Position numbers and translations under genes: made by a program
Shown: positions 1-5,328 of the stretch, piece by piece
Layout of the letters: each line of letters starts with the position of its first letter
How positions within the stretch are numbered: position 1 is the stretch's first letter
NCBI GenBank assembly: GCA_022822575.1
Contig: JAJEBJ010000178.1
Span: 1 to 6,240, forward strand
From: Alphaproteobacteria bacterium
GTDB taxonomy: Bacteria > Pseudomonadota > Alphaproteobacteria > SP197
Length of the DNA: 6,240 bases
Direction: 5' to 3'
The notes under the pieces: generated by a model
What the model saw: only the letters and a program-made list of their open reading frames with translations
The model's database searches: none
Told to the model about the DNA's origin: nothing

Positions 1-1
1 G

Positions 2-334
2 CCAACGGACATGGTGTTTCGCGTCTCGGCAGGCGTGGCTCGGGATACGGCTGCACTGCAATCGATGGCCCAGCCGGATACTCACATCTCCCTCGAGAAC
101 GTTCTCGGGAGCGATGCGGTTGCGGCCGTCGGCTACCAGAGCACGCGCGAAGCCTCCGGCATCGAGCTTCCGGAGTCCCGCATGATCGTCGTCTTCTCGG
201 CCGGCATCACCGACAACACCTCCGTGGCCTTCGAGTGGAGGCGCGATGACGACTATGGAGGCGACAGCAGGGACCTGGCGGCTGCTCAGTTCACGGTCGA
301 GTTCCAGGCCATGGCGGGGGAAGCACCGCAATGA
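2..334 (+). CDS. Hypothetical protein, probably 5'-partial
   Basis: I do not recognise this protein. The frame is open from the first full codon of the window, and the first ATG (position 11) has no clear Shine-Dalgarno sequence in the few bases available. The N-terminus does not look like a signal peptide. The gene therefore probably begins upstream of the window; if ATG 11 is the true start, the product is 107 residues. The visible part is mixed and polar. A beta-type hydrophobic stretch (MIVVFSAGI, about residues 58-66 from ATG 11) is followed by a strongly acidic patch (RRDDDYGGDSRD, about 77-88). There are no Cys residues and no membrane segments. Its stop codon overlaps the start of the next gene as ATGA, which points to translational coupling and one operon with the two genes downstream. 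Coding status rests on this phasing and on codon use, not on homology. Confidence 0.55.
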   Translation, partial: PTDMVFRVSAGVARDTAALQSMAQPDTHISLENVLGSDAVAAVGYQSTREASGIELPESRMIVVFSAGITDNTSVAFEWRRDDDYGGDSRDLAAAQFTVEFQAMAGEAPQ

Positions 335-705
335 AAGCCCTCATCTTCGCTAGTGTACTTGCTGCGGCCTCCCCCGACGCCGCCGCCACACCGGAACCGT
401 CGGGGGCGCCCGATACCCGCGTCACGACGACGGAGAGCAGGTGCAAGAACATCGGACGCGGCCTCGCGTCCGGCGTGCAGATTGCGCGCGGCAAGAACAT
501 CGGCTTCGACGACTATCTGGCGCTGGCCGGCCTGCACTGGCCCGCCACCCTCAAGGAGCCCAGGGAGCTCGACCCCGTCGAGCGGATGACGGCCAACGTC
601 GTCTTCGTGCTGTACGAGTGGCCCTTCGAGCTCGACCCGGACCGAGTGGTGGCGACCCAACTCGCCACCAATATGTGTCTCAAGCTCTTCGTGCGGGCAC
701 GGTGA
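331..705 (+). CDS. Hypothetical small protein with signal-peptide-like N-terminus
   Basis: This is a 124-residue protein of unknown family. The ATG overlaps the preceding stop (ATGA), which supports this start. The N-terminus has one Lys at position 2, a hydrophobic stretch (about residues 3-13) and an Ala-rich run ending near residue 19, as expected of a Sec signal peptide cleaved around AAA-T. The hydrophobic core is short, so export is likely but not certain. The mature part begins with a Pro/Thr/Ser-rich linker (about 20-36). A compact domain follows with just two Cys residues, C38 and C116, that could form a disulfide in the periplasm. The tetrapeptide KNIG occurs twice, 16 residues apart (39-42 and 55-58), and is encoded by a 13-bp direct repeat. 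The stop overlaps the next gene's GTG start as GTGA. Membership of a small envelope-protein operon is inferred; no biochemical role can be assigned. Confidence 0.6.
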   Translation: MKALIFASVLAAASPDAAATPEPSGAPDTRVTTTESRCKNIGRGLASGVQIARGKNIGFDDYLALAGLHWPATLKEPRELDPVERMTANVVFVLYEWPFELDPDRVVATQLATNMCLKLFVRAR

Positions 706-1004
706 GGAACGGGCAGTTCGCTGTTTTCGCTCTGATCGCGGCGCTCGTTGTCGGCGCGGTGGGGGCCGTCGTCGCCCTGTCCATGGGCGTCTTGGGCGCC
801 AGCGAGTTCCCGGAGAGCCGTGCCGTCGAGATCGCCGAGGGCTACGCCGACCCGGTGAGCCGGCAGAGCGCCGTTGTGAAGTGCGGGATGAACTCCGAGG
901 TGCGGCAGATCGTGTGCATGGCTGCCGAAGGGATCGCCTCCGCCAATCGCTTTGCCGATCACCTGACAGCGGTTGCGCACAGCCGTGGCATGCCAGGCGG
1001 CTGA
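702..1004 (+). CDS. Hypothetical single-pass membrane protein, GTG start
   Basis: This protein of 100 residues is not recognised. The frame extends further upstream, but the GTG at 702 is the likely start because it overlaps the previous stop exactly (GTGA). It also puts a long hydrophobic helix (about residues 7-31, rich in Ala, Val, Leu and Gly) right after a short basic leader, VRNGQ. This looks like an uncleaved signal anchor with the remaining 70 residues outside the cytoplasm. The soluble part carries two Cys residues 11 apart (C61 and C72), so it may contain an intramolecular disulfide like that proposed for the upstream neighbour. The region around 41-80 is predicted by eye to be helical. 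It is the third member of the overlapping cluster. An alternative is that the longer upstream frame is used, but that would run through the whole preceding gene out of phase and is much less likely. Confidence 0.55.
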   Translation: MRNGQFAVFALIAALVVGAVGAVVALSMGVLGASEFPESRAVEIAEGYADPVSRQSAVVKCGMNSEVRQIVCMAAEGIASANRFADHLTAVAHSRGMPGG

Positions 1005-1030
1005 GCGATGATCGTGATTCACGAGGAATG

Positions 1031-1129
1031 ATGAAGGGCGAGACCGTCTTCGTCTACATGGTCATGGGTATGGCACTCGCGGCTTCCGCGTTCGCCGGCG
1101 CCGTGCCGGCGATCATGGGGGAGCTGTAA
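1031..1129 (+). CDS. Possible 32-residue hydrophobic microprotein
   Basis: This short ORF begins MKGETVFVYMVMG and is almost entirely hydrophobic from residue 6 to residue 29. It could be one transmembrane helix, or a signal sequence with nothing behind it. A GAGGA motif (1023-1027) lies 3 nt before this ATG; an adjacent ATG at 1028 is in frame but too close to the motif. It lies 26 bp after the membrane-protein gene and just before a strong hairpin, so it would be the last reading frame of the operon. Its 3' end (1092-1117) is repeated almost exactly at 1216-1241. Small size and suboptimal spacing keep confidence low. It could instead be a spurious ORF in the 3' untranslated region. Confidence 0.3.
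   Translation: MKGETVFVYMVMGMALAASAFAGAVPAIMGEL
1092..1117 (+). repeat. Direct repeat, copy 1
   Basis: This 26-bp segment matches 1216-1241 at 24 of 26 positions. In the frame of the small ORF it encodes the C-terminal FAGAVPAIM. It is GC-rich and locally repetitive (GCCGGCG occurs twice inside it), but the length and order of the match exceed what simple composition would give. Confidence 0.6.
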
Positions 1130-1135
1130 CCGGAT

Positions 1136-1168
1136 CGGGAGAGTTTATGGACCGCACGAGCTCTCCCG
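1136..1168. repeat. Short inverted repeat after the small-protein cluster
   Basis: CGGGAGAG (1136-1143) and CTCTCCCG (1161-1168) form a perfect 8-bp inverted repeat with a 17-nt loop. It sits directly downstream of the 1129 stop codon and immediately before the larger hairpin at 1171-1209. The two may act together as a transcript 3' end, or the first may simply precede it. Confidence 0.4.
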
Positions 1169-1170
1169 GC

Positions 1171-1209
1171 GCCGCCCCGGCCCGTTCCCTGTTGTGGGGC
1201 CGGGGCGGC
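1171..1209 (+). terminator. Strong GC-rich hairpin, terminator-like
   Basis: GCCGCCCCGGCCC (1171-1183) and GGGCCGGGGCGGC (1197-1209) are perfectly complementary 13-bp arms around a 13-nt loop. The hairpin lies about 40 bp after the last ORF of the small-protein cluster, where a terminator is expected. No T-run follows it (the next bases are cttggctcg), so it is not a classic intrinsic terminator. It may act as an RNA 3'-end stabiliser or a weak terminator, as many GC-rich genomes have. The stem itself is certain; its function is inferred. Confidence 0.5.
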
Positions 1210-1215
1210 CTTGGC

Positions 1216-1241
1216 TCGCCGGCGCGGTGCCGGCGATCGTG
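1216..1241 (+). repeat. Direct repeat, copy 2
   Basis: This is the second copy of the 26-bp repeat, differing from 1092-1117 only at the 11th and 24th bases. It lies just beyond the 13-bp-arm hairpin and ends immediately before the AGGCAGAC leader of the ORF at 1250. It can be read as LAGAVPAIV in a frame without a plausible start, so it may be a duplicated tail of the microprotein or a duplicated regulatory stretch. Confidence 0.6.
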
Positions 1242-1249
1242 AGGCAGAC

Positions 1250-1456
1250 ATGAATCACATCAAGGTTCTTGCCCCAGACGTTGCCGGACGGAAGGCCGCG
1301 GGCGTCGTGCAAGTGAGACCACGCTGCATCCCCGAGGACGCCCCCGATGACGAGGTGGCGATGATGTTCGTGCCGTCGACTGACCGGGCCAGCACTGTGG
1401 CGAAGGACTTGGCGACGCTGCGCAAGGTGCCGCCAGCGGCGCGATTCGGTGCGTGA
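1250..1456 (+). CDS. Hypothetical protein, 68 residues
   Basis: The ATG at 1250 is preceded by GAGG (1241-1244) with 5-nt spacing, a good ribosome binding site, so I prefer it to the frame's upstream non-ATG codons. The product is soluble by appearance. A mixed N-terminal part (to about residue 25) contains VQVRPRC. An acidic segment (PEDAPDDE, about 28-35) and a short hydrophobic stretch (VAMMFV) follow, and the C-terminal half is basic and helical (about 45-60). No family is recognised. Just after its final codons, a different frame (1449-1529) carries a helical, hydrophobic peptide reading VRELGGLIYAAEVATALAII and onward. The natural protein could therefore be longer, with a frameshift near 1430-1450. 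It follows the hairpin at 1171-1209, so it is probably a separate transcription unit. Confidence 0.45.
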   Translation: MNHIKVLAPDVAGRKAAGVVQVRPRCIPEDAPDDEVAMMFVPSTDRASTVAKDLATLRKVPPAARFGA

Positions 1457-1529
1457 GTTGGGAGGCCTGATCTACGCAGCCGAGGTCGCCACGGCGCTCG
1501 CGATCATCGCCAGAATCGTGGCTTTGTGA
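1449..1529 (+). CDS. Possible short hydrophobic ORF or frameshifted gene tail
   Basis: A GTG at 1449 opens a 26-residue frame that overlaps the end of the previous ORF by 8 nt. The peptide has a charged start (VRELGG) and then an unbroken amphipathic-to-hydrophobic helix to its end, including AAEVATALAIIARIVAL. No good Shine-Dalgarno sequence precedes the GTG. It could be a tiny membrane peptide. It could equally be the displaced C-terminus of the gene at 1250-1456, since both look like parts of one helical protein. Low confidence either way. Confidence 0.22.
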   Translation: MRELGGLIYAAEVATALAIIARIVAL

Positions 1530-1543
1530 CGGAGCGGAGAATC

Positions 1544-1831
1544 ATGGATCGCGAGGGAAACGGGCCCTTTCAAATACCCGTGGTCGACGACGAAGCGGAC
1601 ATCGAACCATTGATCGATAACCGGATGCGACTACGCATCCGGTCGGGGAAGTACCGGTGCCTCTTTTCCAGAGACGCCATCAAGGCATTGGTGATTCCGT
1701 CGAAAAACCCTTCCATCGGCGATCTGTCGGGTAGGGCACTGGCGCGCGCACCCTCGGGCAGAGGGTATCCAGACCTACCCTTACCATCGTCGAACGCTTC
1801 AACCGCAACGGTCACGGCGGCCTCTCCATGA
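1544..1831 (+). pseudogene. Truncated response-regulator receiver domain
   Basis: The first 60 or so residues from ATG 1544 resemble the start of a CheY-like receiver domain of the type found in some response regulators and regulator-cyclase proteins. A beta-1 strand runs into VVDDEADIEPL (residues 13-23, with acidic residues D15, D16 and E17 for Mg2+). A helix RMRLRIRSGKYRCLF (27-41) follows, then DAIKAL (44-49) and NPSIGDL (55-61). The expected phospho-acceptor block (family form D-I-N-M-P) should come next. Instead the frame becomes Ser/Pro/Arg/Ala-rich sequence that matches nothing and stops at residue 95. The conserved Thr/Ser and Lys are also absent. CGGAG and GGAG sites (1531-1539) could still drive translation from 1544; a GTG at 1526 is an alternative start. 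As it stands the product could not be phosphorylated, so I call it a 3'-truncated remnant with the break near 1720. Confidence 0.6.
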
Positions 1832-2350
1832 GGGAGCGCTGGCAGGACCACGATGCCGACCGAAGGCGGGACGACGACCCGGTCCGCACGCAGGCATCCC
1901 GGCGAGGGCCCGCTCCTGGCGCGGGGACGCCGGGATGCCGTGCAAACCCGCCAGACGTGACCGTCCCCACCAATGGCCCTCCGGGGCTCGGACAAGCCAG
2001 TCCAGCAAGGCGAGTCACTCACCGCGGATGCGCTGTAGAGGCATCATACGGCGGACCGTCACAGCGGGAACGGCGAGAGGCGCGAGTACCGGAGGACGGT
2101 CCTCGATCCCCTTGCGAAGATTTGCTGCCGCCCAGGCTTGGCGCCCCCCTGGTAGCGCGGACAGATGGCGGCGCGATCCCGTGCCGCCGACGCGGTGCCG
2201 ACCGGCATCGGTGTCGGTTGGCGGCCGGCATCGGCGTGTGCGGGAGACAACGAGATGACCGCGGCAGTGCGTCCGTTCGCGTGACGGTTCGGTTCTTACA
2301 CCCGGAGTCATGCAATCCGACGCATAGCCGCAGAGTCGGCAGATACACGA
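1832..2350. other. Gene-free GC-rich stretch with repeats
   Basis: Frames remain open by chance on both strands, but their translations are dominated by Arg, Pro, Gly and Ser, show no motif, and lack credible ribosome binding sites. I therefore assign no gene here. The stretch contains a strong composite hairpin (1886-1943) and a near-palindrome GAGGAC-g-GTCCTC (2092-2104). A direct repeat of CCGGCATCGG starts at 2202 and again at 2225. It must also hold the promoter for the reductase gene at 2367, but no convincing -35/-10 pair can be picked out by eye. Confidence 0.5.
1886..1943. repeat. Composite inverted repeat / large hairpin
   Basis: GGCATCCCGGCG (1893-1904) pairs perfectly with CGCCGGGATGCC (1928-1939). 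An inner stem CCCGC (1909-1913) with GCGGG (1921-1925) closes a 7-nt loop. An outer GCAC (1886-1889) can pair with GTGC (1940-1943) across a 3-nt bulge. No T-run follows on either strand. It could be a structured RNA element, a small palindromic interspersed repeat, or a transcript end. Confidence 0.55.
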
Positions 2351-2366
2351 AGGAGACGAGAAAGGC

Positions 2367-3698
2367 ATGAGTGTGCGAACAGGCCTGTTGGCCGTGGCGG
2401 CGCTGTTTGTCGTATACGCCGCACTGTACTGGCATCATGTGATCGTGGCGGCGATGCCGCTCGATGCACAGATTTCTTATTTCGTCGGCTCCTGTGCGGC
2501 GATCTGCATGGCACTCGGGCTGCTGCTCTCGGCCCGTCCGCGCCCGGCGGAGAGCTCTTTCGGCGGCCTCGACCGCATGTACAAGCTGCACAAGTACCTC
2601 GGTGTCGTCACGCTGTTGCTCTTCATCGCACACTACGCGACCGTCCCGGGCGGGCCGGAGGGAGAGGTTGCGGCAACCGGCGCCGTCTCCGTCGAAGCCG
2701 GTGCGGAGCCTTCCGCATCGGGCGAACCCGCGGGCGTACAGGAGGAAGAAGAGCTTCCGATCGACCTGTTCGGCCTGATCGCGATGATCGGTTTCACGCT
2801 GCTGATCGTCATCACGCTGAACCGCAAGATTCCCTACCACCGCTGGATCGCGACGCATCGATTCATGGGGCTCTTCTTCATCGTGGTCGCCGCCCATGTC
2901 TTCATGGTGCTTTACGACGGCGAAGACATCCCCCTCCAATCTGCTCCCGGCGCGTTTCTCGCGCTCCTGCTGGTGGCCGGGCTCGCGTCCTATGTCTACA
3001 AGCAGCTGATCTATCCGAGCAGGCAGAAACACCCCTTCACCGTGGCTGCCGTCAACAGGCTCGAGCGTGCGACCGAAGTGGTGCTGCAACCGAAGGACCG
3101 GATGTTTTCGTTCGAGCCGGGGCAGTTCGCCTTCATCACCATCGATGCCGCAGGCTTCAGGGAGGCGCATCCCTTCACCATCTCGTCCGGCGCAAGCGAG
3201 GGTGTGCTGCGCTTCACGATGAAGGTGCTGGGCGACTACACCCGCAGGGTGCGCGACGACCTGACTGCGGGTGCCGACGCCGCCATCGAGGGGCCTTACG
3301 GACGCTTCAATCCGCTCAAAGATTCCCGGAAACAGGTATGGATTGCCGGAGGCATCGGCATCACGCCCTTCCTGTCCGTGCTGCGCACGATGGCGCCGGG
3401 GCATGGCAAGACCATCCGGCTCTACTACTGCGTGCGCCAGTCCAGGGAAGCGCTGTTCCTCGACGAGCTGCAGGCTCGGGCCTCTGAATTGGGCGGCATC
3501 ACGATCAAGCTGTTCGACTCCGAGACCGGCGGGCGGATCGATGCGGCGGCGATCGAGAAGGACCTGGATGGAACGCCAGCCGAGAGGAGCTACTACCTGT
3601 GCGGCCCCAAGCCATTGGCCGCTGCCGTGTCGGCGGGGTTGGCGAAGCACGGGGTGCCGGCGCGGCGCATTCACACGGAAGAGTTCGAGTTCCGCTGA
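2367..3698 (+). CDS. Ferric-reductase-like transmembrane flavocytochrome
   Basis: This 443-residue protein belongs to the predicted ferric reductase / NOX-like flavocytochrome superfamily. Such proteins pass electrons from NAD(P)H through FAD and two haems across the membrane to ferric iron or another acceptor. Six membrane segments are visible at about residues 5-23, 35-55, 72-90, 132-150, 163-182 and 195-213. Bis-histidine haem ligands fit the pattern: H75/H89 in segment 3 and H164/H177 in segment 5. The cytosolic half has the FAD motif HPFTISSG (268-275), the pyridine-nucleotide loop GGIGITPF (328-335) and a C-terminal LCGPKPL (411-417). Segments 3 and 4 are joined by an outer loop rich in Ala, Gly, Pro and Glu (about 92-131). 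AGGAG at 2351-2355, 11 nt upstream, supports the ATG. It is monocistronic by position and converges on gdhA. The family call is firm; the actual acceptor is unknown. Confidence 0.93.
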   Translation: MSVRTGLLAVAALFVVYAALYWHHVIVAAMPLDAQISYFVGSCAAICMALGLLLSARPRPAESSFGGLDRMYKLHKYLGVVTLLLFIAHYATVPGGPEGEVAATGAVSVEAGAEPSASGEPAGVQEEEELPIDLFGLIAMIGFTLLIVITLNRKIPYHRWIATHRFMGLFFIVVAAHVFMVLYDGEDIPLQSAPGAFLALLLVAGLASYVYKQLIYPSRQKHPFTVAAVNRLERATEVVLQPKDRMFSFEPGQFAFITIDAAGFREAHPFTISSGASEGVLRFTMKVLGDYTRRVRDDLTAGADAAIEGPYGRFNPLKDSRKQVWIAGGIGITPFLSVLRTMAPGHGKTIRLYYCVRQSREALFLDELQARASELGGITIKLFDSETGGRIDAAAIEKDLDGTPAERSYYLCGPKPLAAAVSAGLAKHGVPARRIHTEEFEFR

Positions 3699-3806
3699 GA
3701 TGCCCGAAGTCGCTGCGCGAGTTGCCCGGCGATATCGTCAATGCGTAATCAGCGGCGATCCCGTGTCCCGTCCGTCTGGGTCGTAAGGGTTGAGGCCGTC
3801 CCTCGG

Positions 3807-3834
3807 GGCGCCGGCGAACACGCCACCGGGCGCC
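3807..3834. repeat. Bulged hairpin in the convergent intergenic region
   Basis: GGCGCCGG (3807-3814) can pair with CCgGGCGCC (3826-3834) with a single bulged G at 3828. It lies about 110 bp after the reductase stop codon and may contribute to ending that transcript. No T-run follows. Confidence 0.3.
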
Positions 3835-3851
3835 ATCGCAGGATCGATGCG

Positions 3852-3867
3852 AGCCGCCGTGGCGGCT
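3852..3867. repeat. Short inverted repeat between convergent genes
   Basis: AGCCGCC (3852-3858) and GGCGGCT (3861-3867) are complementary and separated by only two bases, so the innermost pairs cannot form in RNA. It lies between the reductase and gdhA ends, next to the better hairpin at 3882-3900. Confidence 0.3.
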
Positions 3868-3881
3868 GAATCGTTCCGTCG

Positions 3882-3900
3882 TCGGTCGCCAAGCGACCGA
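3882..3900 (-). terminator. Hairpin downstream of gdhA, possible terminator
   Basis: TCGGTCGC (3882-3889) and GCGACCGA (3893-3900) form a perfect 8-bp stem with a 3-nt loop. On the minus strand it starts 11 bp after the gdhA stop codon, the usual place for a terminator. No T-rich tract follows on either strand, so intrinsic termination is uncertain. It could serve as a bidirectional 3' end for both convergent genes. Confidence 0.42.
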
Positions 3901-3911
3901 TCCACTGCGGT

Positions 3912-5261
3912 TCAGACGACGCCGAACGCGAGCATCGCGTCCGCGACCTTCTTGAAGCCCGCGATATTCGCTCCCTTCACGTAGTCGACGTGGCCGCCAC
4001 TAGTCTCCCCGTGGCGCACACAGGCGGCGTGGATGTCGCGCATGATCGTCCGCAGCGCCCCGGCCAGATCGTCCTCGTCCCTGTAGAGCCTGGCGGCGTT
4101 CTGGCTCATCTCCAGGCCGGACATGGCAACGCCGCCCGCATTGGACGCCTTGCCCGGAGCGAAGCAGATCCTGGCTTCCTGGAACGCATCGACCGCATCC
4201 GCCGAGCAGGGCATGTTGGCGCCTTCGCTGACCCCGACGCAGCCGTTGTCGAGAAGCTCCCTGGCGTCGTCGGCCGACAGTTCGTTCTGTGTCGCGCACG
4301 GAAGCGCCACCTCGCAGGGCACGCCCCAGGGCCGGGCATCGGGATGAAACTGCGAGCCGGGGAATTCGTCGATATAGGCCGAGATGCGGTTGCCCCGCTG
4401 CTTCTTGTGTTCCTTCACCCAATCGAGCTTCTCCTGCGTAATGCCGTCGGGATCGTGGATGAAGCCGCTCGAATCGCTAAGGGTCACGGGCTTGCCGCCG
4501 CTATGCAGAATGGCCTCCGCTGCATGAGATGCGACATTCCCCGACCCTGAGATCGTCGCCCGCTTGCCCTCGATCGCGTCTCCCCTGTGGCCAAGCATGT
4601 CTTCGAGGAAATAGACGGCGCCGTAGCCGGTGGCCTCAGGGCGCAGCAGCGAGCCACCATATTCCAGGCCCTTGCCCGTCAGCACGCCCTCGAAGGCGTT
4701 CGTCAGCCGCTTGTACTGGCCGAACATGTAGCCGATCTCCCGCGCGCCGACGCCGATGTCGCCGGCCGGCACGTCGATGGTGGCGCCGATATGGCGGTAG
4801 AGCTCGGTCATGAAGCTCTGGCAGAACTTCATGATCTCGTGTTGGCTGCGGCCCTTGGGATCGAAGTCGGCACCGCCCTTGCCGCCGCCCATGGGAAGGC
4901 CGGTGAGCGAGTTCTTGAAGGTCTGCTCGAAACCCAGGAACTTCAGGACACTCTGGTTGACCGAGGGATGGAAGCGGATGCCGCCCTTGTAAGGGCCGAT
5001 GGAGTTGTTGAACTGCACGCGGTAGCCCCGGTTCACATGCAGCTCGTTTTTGTCGTCCGCCCATACCACCCGGAAGCTTATCACCCGGTCCGGCTCCGCC
5101 ATGCGCTCGAGAACCTTGATCTTGGCATAGACCGGGTGTTCTTGAATGAAGGGAGTGACGCTCCTGGCGACCTCGTAAACCGCCTGATGAAACTCGGTTT
5201 CGCCGGGATTGCGGCTGGCGATCAAGTCCATGAATCCCGATAGCGTCACATGGCCTGACAT
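3912..5261 (-). CDS. gdhA: NADP-specific glutamate dehydrogenase
   Basis: GdhA reversibly aminates 2-oxoglutarate with ammonium and NADPH to make L-glutamate in the cytoplasm. The 449 residues match the length of the E. coli-type hexameric enzyme and align with it end to end. Visible motifs are PYKGGIRFHPS (90-100, substrate-binding Lys), PMGGGKGGADFDPKG (123-137, with catalytic K128) and DVPAGDIGVG (163-172, catalytic D168). The Rossmann loop is GSGNVA (238-243). SDSSG (262-266) is the form seen in NADP-dependent enzymes. The C-terminus ends NIAGFKKVADAMLAFGVV. I chose ATG 5261, with a GGGGGC stretch (5271-5266) 4 nt upstream. A TTG at 5273 would add four residues but has an AAGGA only 1 nt away. 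The gene looks intact and alone on its strand. A TTGAAA (5335-5330) could be a -35 element, but no good -10 follows. Homology to the recombinase remnant begins about 70 bp upstream. Confidence 0.98.
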   Translation of the reverse strand: MSGHVTLSGFMDLIASRNPGETEFHQAVYEVARSVTPFIQEHPVYAKIKVLERMAEPDRVISFRVVWADDKNELHVNRGYRVQFNNSIGPYKGGIRFHPSVNQSVLKFLGFEQTFKNSLTGLPMGGGKGGADFDPKGRSQHEIMKFCQSFMTELYRHIGATIDVPAGDIGVGAREIGYMFGQYKRLTNAFEGVLTGKGLEYGGSLLRPEATGYGAVYFLEDMLGHRGDAIEGKRATISGSGNVASHAAEAILHSGGKPVTLSDSSGFIHDPDGITQEKLDWVKEHKKQRGNRISAYIDEFPGSQFHPDARPWGVPCEVALPCATQNELSADDARELLDNGCVGVSEGANMPCSADAVDAFQEARICFAPGKASNAGGVAMSGLEMSQNAARLYRDEDDLAGALRTIMRDIHAACVRHGETSGGHVDYVKGANIAGFKKVADAMLAFGVV

Positions 5262-5328
5262 TTCTGCCCCCAATTCCTTGAGTCACCGGCATCGGCTTCA
5301 TTCATCTGACATTGGGTGAACCGGGCCC

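Noticed and set aside
1147..1242. 31-codon ORF after GGGAGAG
   Set aside because: The spacing resembles a ribosome binding site, but the frame consists mostly of the 13-bp-arm hairpin and the direct repeat. The GGGAGAG is itself one arm of an inverted repeat.
2202..2239. CCGGCATCGG direct repeats as a CRISPR-like or iteron array
   Set aside because: There are only two adjacent copies of 10 bp with irregular spacing in very GC-rich sequence. No array pattern follows.
1828..2370. 180-codon plus-strand open frame before the reductase gene
   Set aside because: Its composition is Arg/Pro/Gly-heavy, it has no ribosome binding site or recognisable domain, and it runs past the reductase start.
2019..3674. 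Long minus-strand open frame of about 550 codons
   Set aside because: It lies antisense to the ferric-reductase-like gene and the gene-free stretch. Its translation is Arg/His/Gly/Pro-rich with no motif, as expected of a mirror frame in GC-rich DNA.
3990..5243. Plus-strand open frames across gdhA
   Set aside because: They are antisense to a highly conserved enzyme gene, with no motif of their own.
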